Positions 49,832-59,104 of a DNA stretch of 64,000 nucleotides are shown piece after piece. A program made the translations under genes and the position numbers. The notes below the pieces were generated by a model. That model did not search any database. It was not told the DNA's origin and saw nothing but the letters and a program-made list of their open reading frames with translations. Within the stretch, counting starts at the first letter, position 1. Every line of letters starts with the position of its first letter. Source of the DNA: Pseudogulbenkiania sp. MAI-1 (lineage in GTDB: Bacteria; Pseudomonadota; Gammaproteobacteria; Burkholderiales; Chromobacteriaceae); NCBI RefSeq assembly GCF_000527175.1, contig NZ_AZUR01000001.1, positions 3,311,001-3,375,000 of the forward strand, read 5' to 3'.

Positions 49832-50644
49832 TCAACTGGCCACGGCAAGACGTGCGGCCAGCGCTCGCAGGATTTCCGGTATCTGCCAGGTCCGCCCGTC
49901 CAGCCGTACCACCGGCCACAGTCCGATCAGGCTGTTGCAGAGAAAAACCGCCTCGGCGCTGTCGAGATCGTCCAGCGTCAGGCGCGCCTCGCGTACCACC
50001 AGGCCGAGCGCCGGGGCGTTGTCGAACACCCAGGCGCGCAGCGCGCCGGCCACGCCACTGCGATCGAGCAAGGGGGTAACGAGTTCTCCGCCTCGCAGCT
50101 GGAACAGATTGCTCATGGTGCCCTCGACCAGATAGCCCTCGCTGTCGAGCAGCAGCCCCTCGTGGATGGCCGGATCGCTCCACTCGGAACGCGCCAGCAC
50201 GTTCTCCAGCCGGTTGAGGTGCTTGATGCCGGCCAGCCGCGGCTGCAGCCCCAGGCGCAGCTCGCACAGACGCACCGTCACCCCCTGCTCGGCCAGCTCG
50301 GTCGGATAGCCGGCCCAGGCGTTGGCCGAGACGATGCGCGTCGGCACCGCATCAGCCGGCATGGCGTAGCCGCGCCGACCGGCACCGCGCGTCAGCACGA
50401 TCTTGGCCACGGCGCGCTCGAGGCCGGCCGCAGCCTGCTCCAATTCAGCCAGGACCAGACACTCATCCGGCAACGGCAGGCACAGTCGCACGCAATCGTC
50501 GGCCAGCCTCTGCCATTGCCAGCGCCACAAACGCGGGCGGCCAGCGACCAGTTCCAGCGTGCGATAGACACCGTCGCCATAAGCGAGGCCGCGGTCCAGC
50601 GCCGAGACCTGCTCGCCCGGCACACCGTCGATCAGCACCGTCAT
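49832..50644 (-). CDS. pabC: Aminodeoxychorismate lyase
   Basis: 270 residues, a fold-type IV PLP enzyme. It releases pyruvate from aminodeoxychorismate to give p-aminobenzoate for folate. DRGLAYGDGVYRTL at the N-terminus, PLP lysine in AGIKHLNRLENVLAR, and EGTMSNLFQL cofactor-binding strand. The ATG overlaps the pabB stop by one base (TGATG), so translation is coupled. Confidence 0.93.
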   Translation of the reverse strand: MTVLIDGVPGEQVSALDRGLAYGDGVYRTLELVAGRPRLWRWQWQRLADDCVRLCLPLPDECLVLAELEQAAAGLERAVAKIVLTRGAGRRGYAMPADAVPTRIVSANAWAGYPTELAEQGVTVRLCELRLGLQPRLAGIKHLNRLENVLARSEWSDPAIHEGLLLDSEGYLVEGTMSNLFQLRGGELVTPLLDRSGVAGALRAWVFDNAPALGLVVREARLTLDDLDSAEAVFLCNSLIGLWPVVRLDGRTWQIPEILRALAARLAVAS

Positions 50645-51939
50645 CAGGCTTGCTCCACCCCGAGCGCACGCAACAGGCCGCGTGCCTTGTGGCGCGTCTC
50701 CTGCAGTTCGCGCTCGGGATCGGAATCCGCCACGATGCCGCCGCCGGCGCGGAAGCGCAGTTGCTGGCCCTCCTGCATGAAGGTGCGAATCAGGATATTC
50801 AGGTCCATGCTGCCATCGCGGTTCAGGTAGCCCAGGCTGCCGGTGTAGGCACGGCGCGCACCGGCCTCCAGCTCACGGATGATCTGCATGGTGCGCACCT
50901 TGGGGCAGCCGGTGATGGTGCCGCCGGGGAACAGCGCGCGGAACACGTCGACCGGCGCCACCTCGGGGCGCAGTTTGCCGCGCACGTTCGATTCGATGTG
51001 GTGCACGTAGGCGTAGCTTTCCACCGCCATCAGCTCGTTGACTTCCACCGTGCCGGGCTGGCTGATGCGGCCCAAGTCATTGCGTTCGAGGTCGATCAGC
51101 ATGACGTGCTCGGCGCGTTCCTTGGTGCTGGAAATCAGGCGCTGCTTCAGCGCCGCGTCCTCGACCGGATCGGGCGAGCGCGGATGGGTGCCGGCGATCG
51201 GCCGCGTCTCGGCCCAGCCGTCCTTGACCCGTACCAGCCGCTCCGGCGACGAGCTGACGATCTGGGCAGCGCCAAAGTCGGCCAGCGCCGAGAACGGCGC
51301 CGGGTTGGCGCAGCGCAGCGCGGCGAACAGGTCGGCGGCGCGCACCCCGTCCGCCAGCGTGGCACGCCAGCCGCGCGAGATGTTGACCTGGAACACGTCG
51401 CCTTCGAGGATGTAGCGCTTGAGGCGCACCACCGCGTCGGTATACCAGGACGGGTCACCCTCGCTGAGATGCTGCAAGGCCACCGGGCGCGGCGTGAACG
51501 GCTCCGCCGCCGCCATCTTGGCGCGCAAGGCCTGCAAGCCTTCGGCACTTTCGGCCACCAGCCAGCCTTGCTGCGTGGCGCGGTCGATCAGCACGGCGGC
51601 CGGCACGCGCGCCAGCGCCGCCAGCGGGAAGCTGTCCGGCACGCCGGTGGGCACGCTGGGCTCGAACTCCGACAGCAGGTCGTAGCCGAGGAACACGAAC
51701 CAGCCGCCGACGAAGGGCAGGCCGTGCGGATTGACCACCGGCTGCGGGGTGATGGCGCGCACCGCGTCGAGGAACGCGCCGCCCTCGCCGTCGTAAAACA
51801 GCCGGGTCTCTCCCGGCAGGGCAAACAGCATATCCCAGCCCTGCTCGCCGGAGGACATCAGCAGGTAGGGGAAATGCGCCCGATCGGCGGCGTGCAAGGC
51901 CAGGAGATCGGGGGAAAAGTCGAGTCGTTCGGTAAACAT
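50644..51939 (-). CDS. pabB: Aminodeoxychorismate synthase component I
   Basis: 431 residues of the chorismate-utilising family. It forms 4-amino-4-deoxychorismate with ammonia from PabA. Core motifs: LKRYILEGDVFQVNISRG, ETRPIAGTHPRS, ERAEHVMLIDLERNDLGRI, ALFPGGTITGCPKVRTM and RAGGGIVADSDPERELQET. The PIAGT motif (not PIKGT with the catalytic lysine) places it among PabB variants. ATG at 51939 fits the family start MFTERLDF; the frame to 52023 crosses the fabF terminator and was rejected. Confidence 0.92.
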   Translation of the reverse strand: MFTERLDFSPDLLALHAADRAHFPYLLMSSGEQGWDMLFALPGETRLFYDGEGGAFLDAVRAITPQPVVNPHGLPFVGGWFVFLGYDLLSEFEPSVPTGVPDSFPLAALARVPAAVLIDRATQQGWLVAESAEGLQALRAKMAAAEPFTPRPVALQHLSEGDPSWYTDAVVRLKRYILEGDVFQVNISRGWRATLADGVRAADLFAALRCANPAPFSALADFGAAQIVSSSPERLVRVKDGWAETRPIAGTHPRSPDPVEDAALKQRLISSTKERAEHVMLIDLERNDLGRISQPGTVEVNELMAVESYAYVHHIESNVRGKLRPEVAPVDVFRALFPGGTITGCPKVRTMQIIRELEAGARRAYTGSLGYLNRDGSMDLNILIRTFMQEGQQLRFRAGGGIVADSDPERELQETRHKARGLLRALGVEQA

Positions 51940-51983
51940 GACCGGTCCTGGGCCCGCGTCGGGTCGACGCGGGCCGAAAAAGA

Positions 51984-52014
51984 AAAACCGCTGCGAGTGT
52001 AACGCAGCGGTTTT
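51984..52014 (-). terminator. Intrinsic terminator after fabF
   Basis: Perfect 12-bp stem AAAACCGCTGCG/CGCAGCGGTTTT with a 7-base loop. It ends the fatty-acid cluster and separates it from pabB. Confidence 0.85.
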
Positions 52015-52039
52015 GACTGTCAATCGAAGCTCAGAGCGC

Positions 52040-53281
52040 TCAGACGCGCTTGAAGACCAGCGTGCCGTTGGTGCCGCCGAAGCCGAACGAGTTGGAGATC
52101 GCCACGCGGATCGGCATCTCGCGCGCGGTGTTGGCGACGTAGTCCAGATCGCAACCGCCTTCGATATCCTGCTCGAACAGGTTGATGGTCGGCGGCGACA
52201 CCTGGTGGTGCAGCGCCAGCACCGAGTACACCGCCTCGACGCCGCCGGCGCCGCCCAGCAGGTGGCCGGTCATCGACTTGGTCGAGTTCACCACCAGCTT
52301 CTTGGCGTGGTCGCCGAAGGCGATCTTCAGCGCGGTGGTCTCGTTGGCATCACCCAACGGGGTGGAGGTACCGTGCGCGTTGACGTAATCCACCTCGTCC
52401 GGATTGATGCCGGCGTCGCGCAGGGCGTTCTTCACGCCGCGTGCCGGACCGTCGCTGTTCGGCGCGGTGATGTGGTACGCATCCGAGCTCATGCCGAAGC
52501 CGACCAGCTCGGCGTAGATGGTGGCGCCGCGCTTCTTGGCGTGTTCGTACTCTTCCAGTACCAGCACGCCGGCGCCCTCGCCCATCACGAAGCCGTCGCG
52601 GCCCTTGTCCCACGGGCGGGACGAGGAGGCCGGATCGTCGTTGCGCGTCGACAACGCCTTCATCGCGGCAAAGCCGCCGATGCCCAGGCGCGAGATGGCG
52701 CCTTCGGCGCCGCCGGCCACCATCACGTCGACGTCGCCGTACTGGATCAGGCGCGCCGCGTCACCGATGCAGTGCGCGCCGGTGGTGCAGGCCGAAACGA
52801 TGCCGTAGGTCGGTCCCTGGTAGCCCTTCATGATCGACACGTGGCCGGCGATCAGGTTGACCAGCGAACCGGGAATGAAGAACGGGCCGATCTTGCGCGG
52901 GCCACCTTCCATCAACGCCACGCCGGTCTCCTCGATCAGCGGCAAGCCGCCGATGCCGGAACCGATGTTGACGCCGACACGGGTCTTGTCGAGGTCGGGA
53001 ATGTCCTCGAGCCCGGCGTCGGCGATCGCCTGGAACGCCGCGGCGATGCCGTAATGGATGAACACGTCCATGCGGCGCGCGTCTTTCGGCGAAATATAGT
53101 CGCCGATATTGAAATCTTTCACTTCGCCGGCGATCTGGCACGCCAGGTCGCTGGCATCGAAGCGGGTGATGGTGCCGATGCCGGACTTGCCGGCCAGCAG
53201 GTTGGCCCAGCCGGACGCAACATCGTTGCCCACCGGGGACACATGGCCAAGGCCGGTTACTACTACTCTACGTTTGGTCAC
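52040..53281 (-). CDS. fabF: 3-oxoacyl-ACP synthase II
   Basis: 413 residues, the same length as E. coli FabF. It elongates acyl-ACP with malonyl-ACP. Catalytic C165 in SACTTGAHCIG, with histidines in VNAHGTSTPLGD and STKSMTGHLLGGAGG. GTG start at 53281 is set by GGAG 8 bases upstream and family length. A terminator stands between acpP and this gene, so part of its transcription is reduced or separately initiated. Confidence 0.96.
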   Translation of the reverse strand: MTKRRVVVTGLGHVSPVGNDVASGWANLLAGKSGIGTITRFDASDLACQIAGEVKDFNIGDYISPKDARRMDVFIHYGIAAAFQAIADAGLEDIPDLDKTRVGVNIGSGIGGLPLIEETGVALMEGGPRKIGPFFIPGSLVNLIAGHVSIMKGYQGPTYGIVSACTTGAHCIGDAARLIQYGDVDVMVAGGAEGAISRLGIGGFAAMKALSTRNDDPASSSRPWDKGRDGFVMGEGAGVLVLEEYEHAKKRGATIYAELVGFGMSSDAYHITAPNSDGPARGVKNALRDAGINPDEVDYVNAHGTSTPLGDANETTALKIAFGDHAKKLVVNSTKSMTGHLLGGAGGVEAVYSVLALHHQVSPPTINLFEQDIEGGCDLDYVANTAREMPIRVAISNSFGFGGTNGTLVFKRV

Positions 53282-53393
53282 GGGGCTTTCTCCGCAAAGG
53301 CAGGGAGGGCGTTCTCCCGATTGTTTCGAAACGGCCGCACCCAGGTCAGACAAAACCGGGGCGCACACAGGCACCCGTTTCGAAGCCGCCAAC

Positions 53394-53440
53394 AAAAAGG
53401 ACCTCTGCTGCGAGCGCCAGGCGCTATCGGGCAGAGGTCC
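53394..53440 (-). terminator. Terminator or attenuator between acpP and fabF
   Basis: Stem GGACCTCTGC/GCAGAGGTCC with an internal GCGCC/GGCGC pair. On the minus strand it is followed by TTTTTG. Placed about 20 bp after acpP, it would let acpP be made in excess over fabF. Confidence 0.75.
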
Positions 53441-53459
53441 CTGGGTACAGCAAAAAGAA

Positions 53460-53699
53460 TTACTTGTTCAGATGAGCGTTGACGAAGTCAATCGCTTGCT
53501 GAACGGTGGTGATCTTCTCGGCTTCTTCATCCGGAATTTCGCACTCGAACTCTTCTTCCAGAGCCATCACCAGTTCAACGGTATCCAGGGAGTCAGCGCC
53601 CAGATCGTCGACGAAGGAAGACTCGGTTTTCACTTCGGCTTCGTTCACGCCCAGTTGCTCGGCAACGATCTTCTTGACGCGCTGTTCGATGTTTTCCAT
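53460..53699 (-). CDS. acpP: Acyl carrier protein
   Basis: 79 residues, very acidic. S37 in GADSLDTVEL is the 4'-phosphopantetheine site. It carries growing acyl chains between the Fab enzymes. Starts MENIEQRVKKIVAEQLG. A 109-bp gap separates it from fabG and contains an A/T-rich stretch likely to hold its own promoter, in keeping with the high level of ACP needed. Confidence 0.97.
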   Translation of the reverse strand: MENIEQRVKKIVAEQLGVNEAEVKTESSFVDDLGADSLDTVELVMALEEEFECEIPDEEAEKITTVQQAIDFVNAHLNK

Positions 53700-53808
53700 T
53701 TGTATTAACCCTTTACCTTTCTGATTCGGGATAACAAAACCCGAGTATTCTACAAAAAAAATTTAGAGTAGCCTACCTAAATGCTCCAACCGCCCATGAA
53801 AGGGAGGT

Positions 53809-54546
53809 TCAGGGCATCAGCATGCCACCATTTACATGCAAAGTCTGGCCCGTGATATAGGCCGCGCGATCCGACGCCAAAAAGGCCACGGCGTCGGCGA
53901 TATCCTTGGCATCGCCCAGGCGGCCCAGGGCGATCTGCTGCACCAGCGCCTCGCGCTGCGCTTCCGGCAGGGCGCGGGTCATGTCGGTATCGATGAAGCC
54001 CGGCGCCACGCAGTTGACGGTGATGTTGCGGCTGCCCACTTCGCGCGCCATCGACTTGGTGAAGCCCATGATGCCCGCCTTGGCGGCGGCATAGTTGGCC
54101 TGGCCGGCGTTGCCCATCGCGCCCACCACCGAAGCGATGTTGACGATGCGGCCCCAGCGCGCCTTCATCATGCCACGCAGCACGGCCTTGGAGGCCTTGA
54201 ACACCGACTTCAGGTTGGTGTCCATGATGGCGTCCCAGTCTTCGTCCTTCATGCGCATCAACAGGCCATCGCGGGTGATGCCGGCGTTGTTGACCAGGAT
54301 GGCGATGTCGCCATGCTCCTTGGCGATGGTGTCGACCAGCGCCTCGATGGCGCCTTCCTCACCGACGTTGAGCACCATGCCCACGCCGCCCTGCGCCGCC
54401 AGGCGCTCGCCGATCGCGGCGGCACCGCTCTCGGAGGTGGCGGTGCCGATCACCTTGGCACCCTCGGCCGCCAGCGCGTCGGCAATGGCCGCACCGATGC
54501 CGCGGGAAGCGCCGGTCACCAGCGCCACTTTACCCTGCAGACTCAT
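53809..54546 (-). CDS. fabG: 3-oxoacyl-ACP reductase
   Basis: 245 residues, classical SDR using NADPH. VTGASRGIGAAIA loop, NNAG, NIASVVGAMGNAGQANYAAAKAG with catalytic Ser-Tyr-Lys, and FIDTDMTRALP. ATG at 54546 has GGAGAG 6-7 bases upstream; the open frame runs 30 bp further without support. Third gene of fabH-fabD-fabG. Confidence 0.96.
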   Translation of the reverse strand: MSLQGKVALVTGASRGIGAAIADALAAEGAKVIGTATSESGAAAIGERLAAQGGVGMVLNVGEEGAIEALVDTIAKEHGDIAILVNNAGITRDGLLMRMKDEDWDAIMDTNLKSVFKASKAVLRGMMKARWGRIVNIASVVGAMGNAGQANYAAAKAGIMGFTKSMAREVGSRNITVNCVAPGFIDTDMTRALPEAQREALVQQIALGRLGDAKDIADAVAFLASDRAAYITGQTLHVNGGMLMP

Positions 54547-54627
54547 CAACTCTCTCCTCGAAATGCCCCGCCGCACATTCCAGACGGCAGCGGGGAAAGT
54601 GTCTCTTTTTTACCGCAAACCAGAGGC

Positions 54628-55557
54628 TTACTGCAGCTCTTGGCGCGCCGCTTCCAGCGCCGCCGCATCGGTCAGCGCCAGGCCCTTGACGTTGCCGTCG
54701 ATGCGCTTGGCCAAGCCCGCCAGCACCTTGCCCGGACCGCACTCGGCCAGTTGCACGATGCCGTCGGCCGCCATTTTCTGCACCGTCTCGGTCCAGCGCA
54801 CCGGGCTGTAGAGCTGGCGCACCAGGGCATCGCGGATCTGCGCCGGGTCACTGTAGCTCGCCACGTCCGCGTTGTGCAGCACCGGAATTGCCGGCGCCTT
54901 GATCTCCACCTCGGCCAGCGCGGCGGCCAGGCGCTCGGCTGCCGGCTTCATCAGCGCGCAGTGCGACGGCACCGACACCGGCAGCGGCAGCGCGCGCTTG
55001 GCGCCCTTGGCCTTGCACAGCTCCATGGCGCGCTCGACGGCGGCCTTGGCGCCGGCGATTACCACCTGGCCCGGCGAGTTGAAGTTGACCGCTTCCACCA
55101 CCTCACCCTGCGCCGCCTCGGCACACGCCGCGCGGATGTCGTCGTCGGACAGGTTAAGGATGGCGGCCATCGCGCCTTCGCCGGCCGGCACCGCTTCCTG
55201 CATCGCCTGGGCACGCAGGCGCACCAGCTTGACCGCGTCGGCAAAGCTCAAAGCCCCGGCGGCGACCAGCGCGCTGTATTCGCCCAGGCTGTGGCCGGCT
55301 ACCACGGCCGGCTGCGCGCCGCCAACGGCCTGCCAGGCACGCCAGGTGGCGACGCCGGCCGCCAGCATCAGCGGCTGGGTATTGATGGTGGCGTTGATGG
55401 CGTCGGCCGATTCGGCCTTGAGCATGGCCCACAGGTCGTCACCGAGCACGGCCGAGGCTTCGTCGAAGGTCTGCTTCACCACCGGCAGGTCGGCAAAGCC
55501 ATCCATCATGTTGAGGCTTTGCGAGCCCTGGCCCGGGAAAACGAAGGCAAACGACAT
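54628..55557 (-). CDS. fabD: Malonyl-CoA:ACP transacylase
   Basis: 309 residues. It loads malonyl groups onto ACP. FVFPGQGSQ at the start, catalytic S90 in VAGHSLGEYSAL, and histidine in SVPSHCALM. GGAG lies 7 bases before the ATG. It follows fabH with a 108-bp gap. Confidence 0.96.
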   Translation of the reverse strand: MSFAFVFPGQGSQSLNMMDGFADLPVVKQTFDEASAVLGDDLWAMLKAESADAINATINTQPLMLAAGVATWRAWQAVGGAQPAVVAGHSLGEYSALVAAGALSFADAVKLVRLRAQAMQEAVPAGEGAMAAILNLSDDDIRAACAEAAQGEVVEAVNFNSPGQVVIAGAKAAVERAMELCKAKGAKRALPLPVSVPSHCALMKPAAERLAAALAEVEIKAPAIPVLHNADVASYSDPAQIRDALVRQLYSPVRWTETVQKMAADGIVQLAECGPGKVLAGLAKRIDGNVKGLALTDAAALEAARQELQ

Positions 55558-55665
55558 GGTGAATCTCCCAAGAAAACGTCAGGAACGAGGAACGCCAAGG
55601 GGCGCCGTCCCGACGCGCGCGGCGCGTCAACCTCGGGAGGCGCACGCCTTGGCGTGCTTGTGTCA

Positions 55666-56625
55666 TCAGAAGGTGAGCAGTACCGCGCCCCAGGCGAAGC
55701 CGCCGCCGATGCCCTCCAGCATCACGGTCTGGCCACGCTTGATGCGGCCGTCGCGCACGGCAACGTCCAGCGCCAGCGGGATCGAGGCGGCAGAGGTGTT
55801 GCCCTGCTCGGGCAGCGTCACCACCACGCGCTCCATCGGCAGCCCCAGATGCTTGGCGGTCGATTCGATGATGCGCAGGTTGGCCTGGTGCGGCACCAGC
55901 CAGTCGACCCGATCCTTGCTCACGCCGGCCTCGGCCAGGGTCTTCTCGGCGATGTCGGACAGTGCCTTGACGGCGAACTTGAACACCGCCGGGCCATCCA
56001 TGTTGAGGTAGGGCATGCCCTGGATCTTGCCGCCGGCGATCTGCGCCGGGGTGTTCAGGATGTCCTTGTAGCGCCCGTCCGCCGCCAGCTTGGCGTGCAG
56101 GATGCCGGGCTCGTCCGACTCGCCCAGCACCACGGCACCGGCGCCGTCACCGAACAGCACGCAGGTGCGGCGGTCTTCCCAGTCGAGGATGCGCGACATC
56201 ACCTCGGCCCCGACCACCAGCGCCTTCTTGGCCATGCCGGACTTGATGTAGTTGTTGGCGGTAATCAGCGCGTACATGAAGCCGGCGCACACCGCCTGCA
56301 CGTCGAACGCGGCGCAGCCGTGCACGCCGAGCTTTTCCTGCAGCAGGCAGGCGGTGCTGGGGAACACCATGTCGGGGGTAGTGGTCGCCACCACGATGAG
56401 GTCGATCTCATCGGCTGCGACGCCCGCGTCGGCCAGCGCGGCCCGGGCCGCCTTGAGCGCGAGGTCGCTGGTTTTTTCCTGCTCGTCGGCGATGTGGCGG
56501 GCGCGGATACCAGTACGGGAAACGATCCACTCGTCACTGGTGTCGACGCGCTCAGCCAGCATCGCATTCGTAAGCACGGTCGGCGGCAGGTAGCTGCCGG
56601 TGCCGAGAATGCGTGAATAGGCCAT
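55666..56625 (-). CDS. fabH: 3-oxoacyl-ACP synthase III
   Basis: 319 residues. It starts fatty-acid synthesis from acetyl-CoA and malonyl-ACP. Catalytic C113 in DVQAVCAGFMYAL, histidine in WLVPHQANLRIIE and asparagine in EQGNTSAASIPLAL. ATG at 56625 gives the family start MAYSRILGTGSYLP. It begins 5 bp after the plsX stop. Confidence 0.96.
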   Translation of the reverse strand: MAYSRILGTGSYLPPTVLTNAMLAERVDTSDEWIVSRTGIRARHIADEQEKTSDLALKAARAALADAGVAADEIDLIVVATTTPDMVFPSTACLLQEKLGVHGCAAFDVQAVCAGFMYALITANNYIKSGMAKKALVVGAEVMSRILDWEDRRTCVLFGDGAGAVVLGESDEPGILHAKLAADGRYKDILNTPAQIAGGKIQGMPYLNMDGPAVFKFAVKALSDIAEKTLAEAGVSKDRVDWLVPHQANLRIIESTAKHLGLPMERVVVTLPEQGNTSAASIPLALDVAVRDGRIKRGQTVMLEGIGGGFAWGAVLLTF

Positions 56626-56630
56626 GTGTC

Positions 56631-57668
56631 TCAGTTCGCTGCTGCCTCGGATTGCTTGATGTGTTCTAGTTGCTGTGCAACCCGCTCGGCGATGTGAGCA
56701 ATCACGTTGGAACCGGCCTCCTCGCAAGCCTGTTCCAGCGCGTACCGGAATCCCAGCGCGTCGGTGCCGCCGTGGCTTTTCACCACGATACCGCGCAAGC
56801 CCAAGAGGCTCGCGCCGTTGTAGCGGCGGGCATCCACCCGTTTCTTGAAGTGGTTCAGGACCGGCATGGCGGCCAGCGCACACAACCGGGTCCACCAGCT
56901 TCGGGTGAATTCTTCGCGCAGGAAGGAGGCAATCATGTGCGCCAGACCCTCGGAGGTCTTCAGCGCCACGTTGCCGGTAAATCCGTCGCAGACTACCACA
57001 TCCACCGTGCCGCGGTAGATGTCGTTGCCTTCAACGTTGCCGTAAAAATTCAGTTCGGCGTCTTTCAGCAGCTCGGCGGCCTGCTTGACGGTCTCGTTGC
57101 CCTTGATGTCTTCGGAGCCGATGTTCAGCAGGCCCACCGTGGGGCTGGCCTTGCCGGACAGGCTGGACACCAGCTCGGAGCCCATGATGCCGAATTGCAG
57201 CAGTTGCGCCGGGGTGCAGTCGACATTGGCGCCCAGGTCCAGCATGCAGCTGGTGCCCTTGCTTGTGGGCAACAGCTTGGCGATGGCCGGACGGTCGATG
57301 CCGGGAATGGTCTTGAGCACGAAGCGCGCGGTGGCCATCAGCGCACCGGTGTTGCCGGCCGACACGGCCGCCTGCGCCTCGCCTTCCTTGACGAGGTTGA
57401 TCGCCACCCGCATCGACGAGTCTTTCTTGTTCTTCATGGCCAGCTGCGGCGATTCGTCCATGCCCACCACCTGGGAAGCGTGATGGATGCGCAGACGGTC
57501 GCGCGCGACGGCGGCATGCAGCGCCAATTCCGCCTCGAGGGCGGTCTGGTCACCTACAAGAATGAGTCGAGCGTCGGGATGGTCTTGGAGAAACTGGATC
57601 GATGCCGGGACGGTGACCTTGAGGCCAACGTCACCGCCCATTGCATCAACCGCTACGGTGATAGTCAT
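56631..57668 (-). CDS. plsX: Phosphate acyltransferase PlsX
   Basis: 345 residues. It makes acyl-phosphate from acyl-ACP for phospholipid synthesis. N-terminal AVDAMGGDVGLKVTVPAS, then SMRVAINLVKEGEAQAAVSAGNTGAL and DLGANVDCTPAQLLQFGIMGS. ATG at 57668 is used; the frame also starts one codon earlier with TTG. It links the Fab enzymes to membrane lipid synthesis and follows rpmF, the standard gene order. Confidence 0.96.
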   Translation of the reverse strand: MTITVAVDAMGGDVGLKVTVPASIQFLQDHPDARLILVGDQTALEAELALHAAVARDRLRIHHASQVVGMDESPQLAMKNKKDSSMRVAINLVKEGEAQAAVSAGNTGALMATARFVLKTIPGIDRPAIAKLLPTSKGTSCMLDLGANVDCTPAQLLQFGIMGSELVSSLSGKASPTVGLLNIGSEDIKGNETVKQAAELLKDAELNFYGNVEGNDIYRGTVDVVVCDGFTGNVALKTSEGLAHMIASFLREEFTRSWWTRLCALAAMPVLNHFKKRVDARRYNGASLLGLRGIVVKSHGGTDALGFRYALEQACEEAGSNVIAHIAERVAQQLEHIKQSEAAAN

Positions 57669-57735
57669 CAACGTGTACGGTAGTGAACCTACCTGTTGTT
57701 ATCTGACAGGTAAAGTTTGTGCGGGGAAAAAGCGA

Positions 57736-57915
57736 TTACTCGCCCTTGGTCTTTACGACTTTGCGGCCACGGTAGAAACCGTTCGGGCTGATGTGGTGAC
57801 GCAGGTGGGCTTCACCGGTGGTCGGCTCAACGGCCAGCGCCGGGGCGGTCAGGAAATCGTGGGCGCGGTGCATGCCACGCTTGGACGGGGACTTTTTGTT
57901 CTGTTGAACGGCCAT
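57736..57915 (-). CDS. rpmF: 50S ribosomal protein L32
   Basis: 59 residues: MAVQQNKKSPSKRGMHRAHD at the start, HHISPNGFYRGRKVV at the end. The zinc-type cysteine pairs are absent (C-minus form). GGAG 7 bases before the ATG at 57915 decides the start over ATG at 57921. Confidence 0.97.
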   Translation of the reverse strand: MAVQQNKKSPSKRGMHRAHDFLTAPALAVEPTTGEAHLRHHISPNGFYRGRKVVKTKGE

Positions 57916-57962
57916 GGTCAACTCCTAAGAATTTCAAGTAGATTCTATTACACGAATCCGGT

Positions 57963-58466
57963 TTATTCGGACTTGGTTCCCTTGAGCGCCGCCAGCACCG
58001 CGAACGGATTCGGCTTGTCGGCCTTGGCGCGCTCCAGGGCATCCGTACCGCAATCGTCGTGCTTCGGCGACAGCGGCAAGCCCATGATGATTTCGTCTTC
58101 GACCAGCCGAACCACGTCCAACTCCGGCTCGGCCATGATGGCGTCGAGCGTTTCGTCGGCCTCGCAGGCCGCCTCGAGCTTCTCCTCGTCGGTGAACAGC
58201 GTCACCGAGGAGTCGGTCTTGAGCACATATGGCATGCTGGACAGACAACGCTGGCAGCGCACGGAGATCGTGGCGTCGAGTGTCAGTCTGAGCACGGCAC
58301 GACGCAAGGCGTCGACATGGCCGGTGAGGGTATAGACTACCTCACCGCCCGTATCGGACAGATCGTCGTGCACGCGCGGATCCAGCGCCGCGATGGCCAG
58401 GGTGCCAGTCTGCGAGCGGCCCTCGCGGGCAAACTTCAGCGGATCGATCAAAATCGGTTTAGACAT
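57963..58466 (-). CDS. yceD: YceD-family protein (DUF177), 23S rRNA accumulation factor
   Basis: 167 residues. TLDATISVRCQRCLSSMPYVL carries the family's C-x-x-C pair. ELDVVRLVEDEIIMGLPLSPKHD is the conserved acidic/proline end. YceD is needed for normal 23S rRNA levels in enterobacteria. It is coupled to rpmF (gap 47 bp), a nearly universal pair. GAGG lies 4-5 bases before the ATG at 58466. Confidence 0.93.
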   Translation of the reverse strand: MSKPILIDPLKFAREGRSQTGTLAIAALDPRVHDDLSDTGGEVVYTLTGHVDALRRAVLRLTLDATISVRCQRCLSSMPYVLKTDSSVTLFTDEEKLEAACEADETLDAIMAEPELDVVRLVEDEIIMGLPLSPKHDDCGTDALERAKADKPNPFAVLAALKGTKSE

Positions 58467-58479
58467 AAACCTCGCATGA

Positions 58480-58485
58480 TATAAT
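58480..58485 (+). promoter_or_regulatory. Candidate -10 box (TATAAT) for maf
   Basis: A consensus TATAAT in the 59-bp gap between divergent yceD and maf, 40 bp before the maf ATG. No good -35 match is seen at the ideal spacing (TTAGAC at 15 bp is the nearest). The hexamer reads similarly on the other strand (ATTATA), so it could also serve yceD. Confidence 0.35.
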
Positions 58486-58525
58486 TCGCCTCCCCGATTT
58501 GTCAAAAGAATCAAGCATTCACACC

Positions 58526-59104
58526 ATGCAGATTGTCCTCGCTTCCACCTCTCCCTACCGTCGCGAGATCATCGCGCGCCTGGGCCTGCCGTTCGAGGCC
58601 GTGGCGCCGCATTGCGACGAAACCCCGCTACCCGACGAGACCGCGCTCATGACCGCCACGCGCCTGGCGCGCGCCAAGGCCGAGTCGCTGGCAGGGCGTT
58701 TTCCGGCGGCGCTGATCATCGGCTCGGACCAGGTGGCGCTGCTCGACGGCCAGCAGATCGGCAAGCCGCTCGAGTTCGAGCGTGGGGTGGAGATGCTGAA
58801 GTGGATGAGCGGCCGTACCGTGCTGTTCCATTCGGCGCTGGCGCTGGTGAATACCGCCACCGGCCGGGTACAGGAGACGGTGGGGCTGACGCGCGTGACG
58901 CTGCGCGAGCTGTCCGAGACGCAGATCCGCCACTACCTGACGCGCGAGCCGGACGCGCTGCATTGCGCCGGCGCCGCCAAGAGCGAGGGGCTGGGCGGCG
59001 CGCTGATCGCCCGCATCGAGTCGGACGATCCCAATTCGCTGATCGGCGTGCCGCTGTTCGAGCTGGTGACGATGCTGAACAACGAAGGCGTGGAGATCCT
59101 GTGA
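58526..59104 (+). CDS. yceF: Maf-family nucleotide pyrophosphatase (YceF type)
   Basis: 192 residues. It hydrolyses non-canonical nucleotides; the YceF subgroup prefers 7-methyl-GTP. ASTSPYRREII and CDETPLPDE at the N-terminus, IIGSDQVALLDGQQIGKP with the catalytic aspartate, and HCAGAAKSEGLGGALI. These match YceF better than YhdE. Its stop overlaps the next start (TGATG). Confidence 0.93.
   Translation: MQIVLASTSPYRREIIARLGLPFEAVAPHCDETPLPDETALMTATRLARAKAESLAGRFPAALIIGSDQVALLDGQQIGKPLEFERGVEMLKWMSGRTVLFHSALALVNTATGRVQETVGLTRVTLRELSETQIRHYLTREPDALHCAGAAKSEGLGGALIARIESDDPNSLIGVPLFELVTMLNNEGVEIL

Noticed and set aside
49740..50267. Open frame running through the poly-C tract into pabC antisense frame
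   Set aside because: It is a pabC-overlapping shadow frame with alanine/arginine/glycine bias; pabC ends cleanly at 49832.
53836..56616. 926-aa open frame antisense to fabG-fabD-fabH
   Set aside because: It crosses three well-identified fab genes and their gaps and has shadow-type composition.
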